A stretch of 64,000 nucleotides of DNA from Opisthocomus hoazin (taxonomy: Eukaryota; Chordata; Aves; Opisthocomiformes; Opisthocomidae), in assembly GCF_030867145.1 (NCBI RefSeq), contig NC_134428.1, positions 22,609,537 through 22,673,536 of the forward strand, written 5' to 3'. The translations under genes and the position numbers were made by a program. Below are positions 60,801 through 64,000 of this stretch, one piece after another; position 1 is the stretch's first letter; each line of letters opens with the position of its first letter. The notes beneath the pieces are model-generated. The model was not told the DNA's origin and did not search any database. It saw nothing but the letters and a program-made list of their open reading frames with translations.

Positions 60801-63800
60801 GGAGCCGAGTCTGTCACCCGAGTCAGGTTTTGGTGTGCCGGGACCACAGCTCGGCAATTAATCCTCCCCACCGCGGCTCGGCAATCAATCCTCCCCCGTG
60901 ACGCCGCCTGGGCCCGGGCACAAATGAGCATTACCTTGATTAAAAGAGATGGGTTGATGGCAGTGCTTGGTCCCAGCAGCCTCCCAGGAGAGCGAGGCAG
61001 GACTGTCCCCCGTCCTTGAGTTCAGCTCCCCGAATTGCAGGTGATGATGTGGGGAGCCCTGTGGGTCCTCAGGACCCCGCTCAGCACCCCGGGCCACGCG
61101 CTGCCTGCTGCTCCCAGGGACTGTCCCTCCTTGCCAGACAGCCAGAGGTTGTTTCCCTCATCAATCCAGCAGTTGCTCCTCTGAGGATGCTCCTGCCCTT
61201 TTCAAAGCGTCTCCTGCTTTGTCGCCTGCCTTTTTCAGATGCTGCAGACACAAAAGACCCTGTTCTCTGTGCAATGCCACCAGACGGGTGCCTGGCCTGG
61301 GTGTGCACCAGCACCCCGAGTTGCCCTCTTCTTCTACCCCCAGGTTGTTGTCCCACTCTCCACCCCTGTTTCACCACTTTTGTCTTTCAAAGAGACTTTT
61401 TTTAGAAGTTTCTTTCATGGCAATATTATAAAGACGATGCTTTGCACCTTCTCAGAGCTGCCCAGGCATGGGACTGTCCTGCCGCGGCGTCAGCCCTGTC
61501 TCCCAGGCTGCTCCCATTCGGGCTGGTCCCTCTCCTTTCCATCTCTGGAAGCTGCAGCCACCTCCCACAGGCACCCTTCCCAGGTCCCTTCTTCCCCTTG
61601 TGCTTTTCTTGCGCCTGCTTTAGTTTACTTAACACCAAATATTTTATTACCTCTCTGGAAAGTTACTGGGGAGATTTCCTGGAAGAAGGAATTGCTCAGA
61701 GCTGTGAGCTGCTCCTGGGGGTGCACCAAGCCCAGGGACGGTTGCAACCACCCTCGCCCTGCATGGAGGAGCTGGGCAGAGGCCAGCCCCAGCCTTGCCG
61801 GCTTCTCCTGGTGCCTCTGAGCGCATTAGGTGTGCTTTGAACGTGCTTTTTTATATCATCATCCCTTTTTATTTGGGCCTCTGACCAAGCCGTGAACTTG
61901 CGCTGCTTCTCCAGCGGCTGCCAAGATCTGCTCGGCGTCTGCCGGTGGGGAGGGCAGTGATCCACTGCGGCTGCTCGACTGGCGGGCGTCCACCCTCGAG
62001 GCCGCCTCTGCTTTTTTGGCAGGGCGATGCTCATCCCCCGAGCACGGCGCGGGGCGGCAGGACCCATCGGACGGCCGAGGACAGCCAGCTTCGTGGATGG
62101 TTGCAGGGTGGGGAAGAGGGGCTCACACTGGTGGGCTCCCCACGACACCCCAATTCCCCGCACCGGGTGTCAGGATGATAAAGCTGAGCCAAGCTCAGCA
62201 CTGGGCAGCTCCCATCATTAATGGCACCACCAGCGCTTCCCTGCTGGGCTATGAATAAAACACCCTTTCTGGGACCCTAACTTTGAAAAAAACCTGTTTT
62301 TTTCCTGTTCATTATATTTGATGGGACACTGTGCTTTTATTATTTTCTCCTCCTGCTTAATCAGATGGTTTGGGGCCCCAAATTCATTCAGACTGCCGCC
62401 CAGTTTCTTAGAGGGATGGCGGAACTGCCAGGGAGATTTCCCCCCTCAACTCCTCTTTCCACACCCTTGGAAAAGCACCCACCTCTGCGGCATCGAACCT
62501 GCCGGATCTCTAGATTTGCTACAGCCATTGGGTTTTTCTGGCGTTTCTGGGTCTTTCAGCGTCCAAGAGCCTCTCCTGGAAACCAGCCTCCCCAGACCCT
62601 GTCCACCTCTGCTAATGTTTTTGCCGCATACCCAGGTCACGAACGTAAAGTTATCAGTTTTCTTTACGAAGAGGTGGCTGCACCTCATCTCTGACCCCCT
62701 TAGTCAGGAGAAGGAGGGAGAAGAAAGCGGGTAACCTAAGCCAAGGGACTCCAAGCACTTCAGGTTAACTCCTGGCATGACTTTCAGCACATCTCCGTGC
62801 CTCAGTTTCCCCATTTCTTTATAAAATCCCCTCAGCGCAGTGGAGGTTTTTCCCCTCCTCCCCGGGTTTGACCTTTGGCTGAGGCAGCAGCTGCTCACAG
62901 GGGGCTGGGAACTGTGCGGGGAGAGAGTGGATGAAGGCTGCTCACAGCTGTGGGTCTCAAATGAGACCCTGTACATCTTTCTCTGCCCACCCACCCTGCC
63001 ATGGCTTAGATATGTATTTCTTGATCCCAGCCAACAACCCACTATATTTGCCTGTGTCACGCCTGCGGCATGCAGGGGTTTGTGTCCCTGAGTGCTTTTC
63101 GGGAGGCCAAGCACAGTATTTGTGCCACAAGCTGGTCCCACCCAGCAGCTCCTGTGGGGCTCGCAGCTCCCGTCGCCGCTTGGCTTGGGGAATCAGAGCA
63201 GCGTCTGAGCTGGAGAGAGCTGTTGCCTGCGCACACCCAAGGCTCTGAGCATGCCCCTCCATGGAGAAAGGTGAAATTCCACCCCCGGCTTCCCTGGCTC
63301 CCGTCCAGAGGAGCTGCATTAGCAGAGCTTTGCCAGGCCAGGATCAGACCCAAAGCCAGGTCCTGCCTTTGCAGAAGCGTCTCGGCCACCCGAAGCGCTG
63401 CCGCTTGGCCACGCCGGCTGCCAGCCAGCAAGGGAGGATGCTGCCCTGCGCCGAGAGCCCACGCGTGCCGGGGCAGAGGCACCGGCAGCCGAGCTCGGGG
63501 CTGTGCCGTGCCGGGATACTGCAGCACGGTCTCCTCGCAGGTGGCAACAGCCAGGACCTGCATTTTCCCCACGGTTCTGGTCACGTCTGGGTAACGCAGC
63601 ACTGCCCGTGCCGTCCCCGGCCAAGGGGGACCTTTCACAGAGACACAAGCTCTGGGAGAGAAGGCAATTTCCTGCCCAAGCAACAAGGGCTTTACTTCTC
63701 GCTGGATCCTCTGCCAGCCAATTTTCTCTCCCTGGGATCCTTCCAGCTGGGCAGTCCAGCCCCGGGGCAGCGCAGGGCTGCAGCCAGCAAGCAACAGATC

Positions 63801-64000
63801 CAACCTGTTTGGGACCATCAGTCGGCTCAGCCCAGCTCTCCCATCCTGCAAGGTGTTTTCTCCTTTCTGTGCATGTCCCAGGAGGGTTGATGGCATCCTC
63901 TACATATCCTCCCTCGCTTCTGTCTTCCTGAAGGTCCTGGAAATGTTCAGCTCTCGGCGAGATGTGTGCTGTAACTCTCAAAAGCTGGAGTGTAATTGCT
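54856..64000. other. Anonymous flank, right end of window
   Basis: Unique sequence with one MIR-like remnant (62790). AT-rich pieces occur at 57060-57320, 58060-58200 and 59050-59110. Open frames are short, overlapping and without domain features. No gene recognised. Confidence 0.5.
62790..62830 (+). repeat. MIR-like SINE remnant, copy 2
   Basis: CGTGCCTCAGTTTCCCCATT is followed by TTATAAAATCCCC and preceded by a C/T-containing stretch like the MIR sequence before its CCTCAGTTT block. It is the longest of the motif copies in the window. Confidence 0.4.

Noticed and set aside
45911..64000. Exons of MAP2K3, the mammalian upstream neighbour of KCNJ12
   Set aside because: No kinase motif such as a DFG-, APE- or HRD-containing frame was seen on either strand. 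It probably lies outside the window or is rearranged.

Overview
The window is vertebrate, almost certainly avian, genomic DNA. It holds one certain protein-coding gene: KCNJ12, the inward-rectifier potassium channel Kir2.2, read on the minus strand (15140-16429). The 429-residue product carries the functional residues of bird Kir2.2 at the positions used for the chicken channel (filter GYG 145-147, D173, E225, E300, C123/C155). Other bird-like signs are a GC-rich background, few transposons, a decayed CR1 LINE tail, and long simple repeats. The species cannot be told from this sequence.

Layout, left to right. 1-10650 lies 3' of KCNJ12. It is mostly anonymous, with one unrecognised exon-like reading frame on the plus strand (3163-3338), a candidate TATA promoter (about 6830), a poly(A)-like site on the minus strand (6092) and a CR1 fragment (about 9295-9665). 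10655-15139 is the probable KCNJ12 3' UTR, with two candidate poly(A) signals, a GC-rich CpG block and AT-rich stretches. 15140-16587 is the coding exon, bounded on its 5' side by a clear splice acceptor. From 16588 rightwards the sequence is read as a KCNJ12 5' intron of about 28 kb. It contains three large simple-repeat tracts (18.75-19.18, 29.35-29.56 and 37.11-37.47 kb), a pair of related 220-bp direct repeats (24.45 and 26.37 kb), and two strong minus-strand splice donors in CpG-rich settings (22108, 24127). A CpG-rich zone around 44-46 kb with another strong minus-strand donor (44508) is the best candidate for the KCNJ12 5' end. 46-64 kb is anonymous, non-coding-looking flank with small tandem repeats and MIR-like motif copies.

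Nearly all long open frames apart from KCNJ12 are chance frames in GC-rich or simple-repeat DNA. No RNA gene, CRISPR array, operon or prokaryote-type system is present. The observations most worth following are the exon-like frame at 3.2 kb, the unidentified repeat pair, the recurring CCTCAGTTTCCCC motif, and the layout of the KCNJ12 5' and 3' ends.
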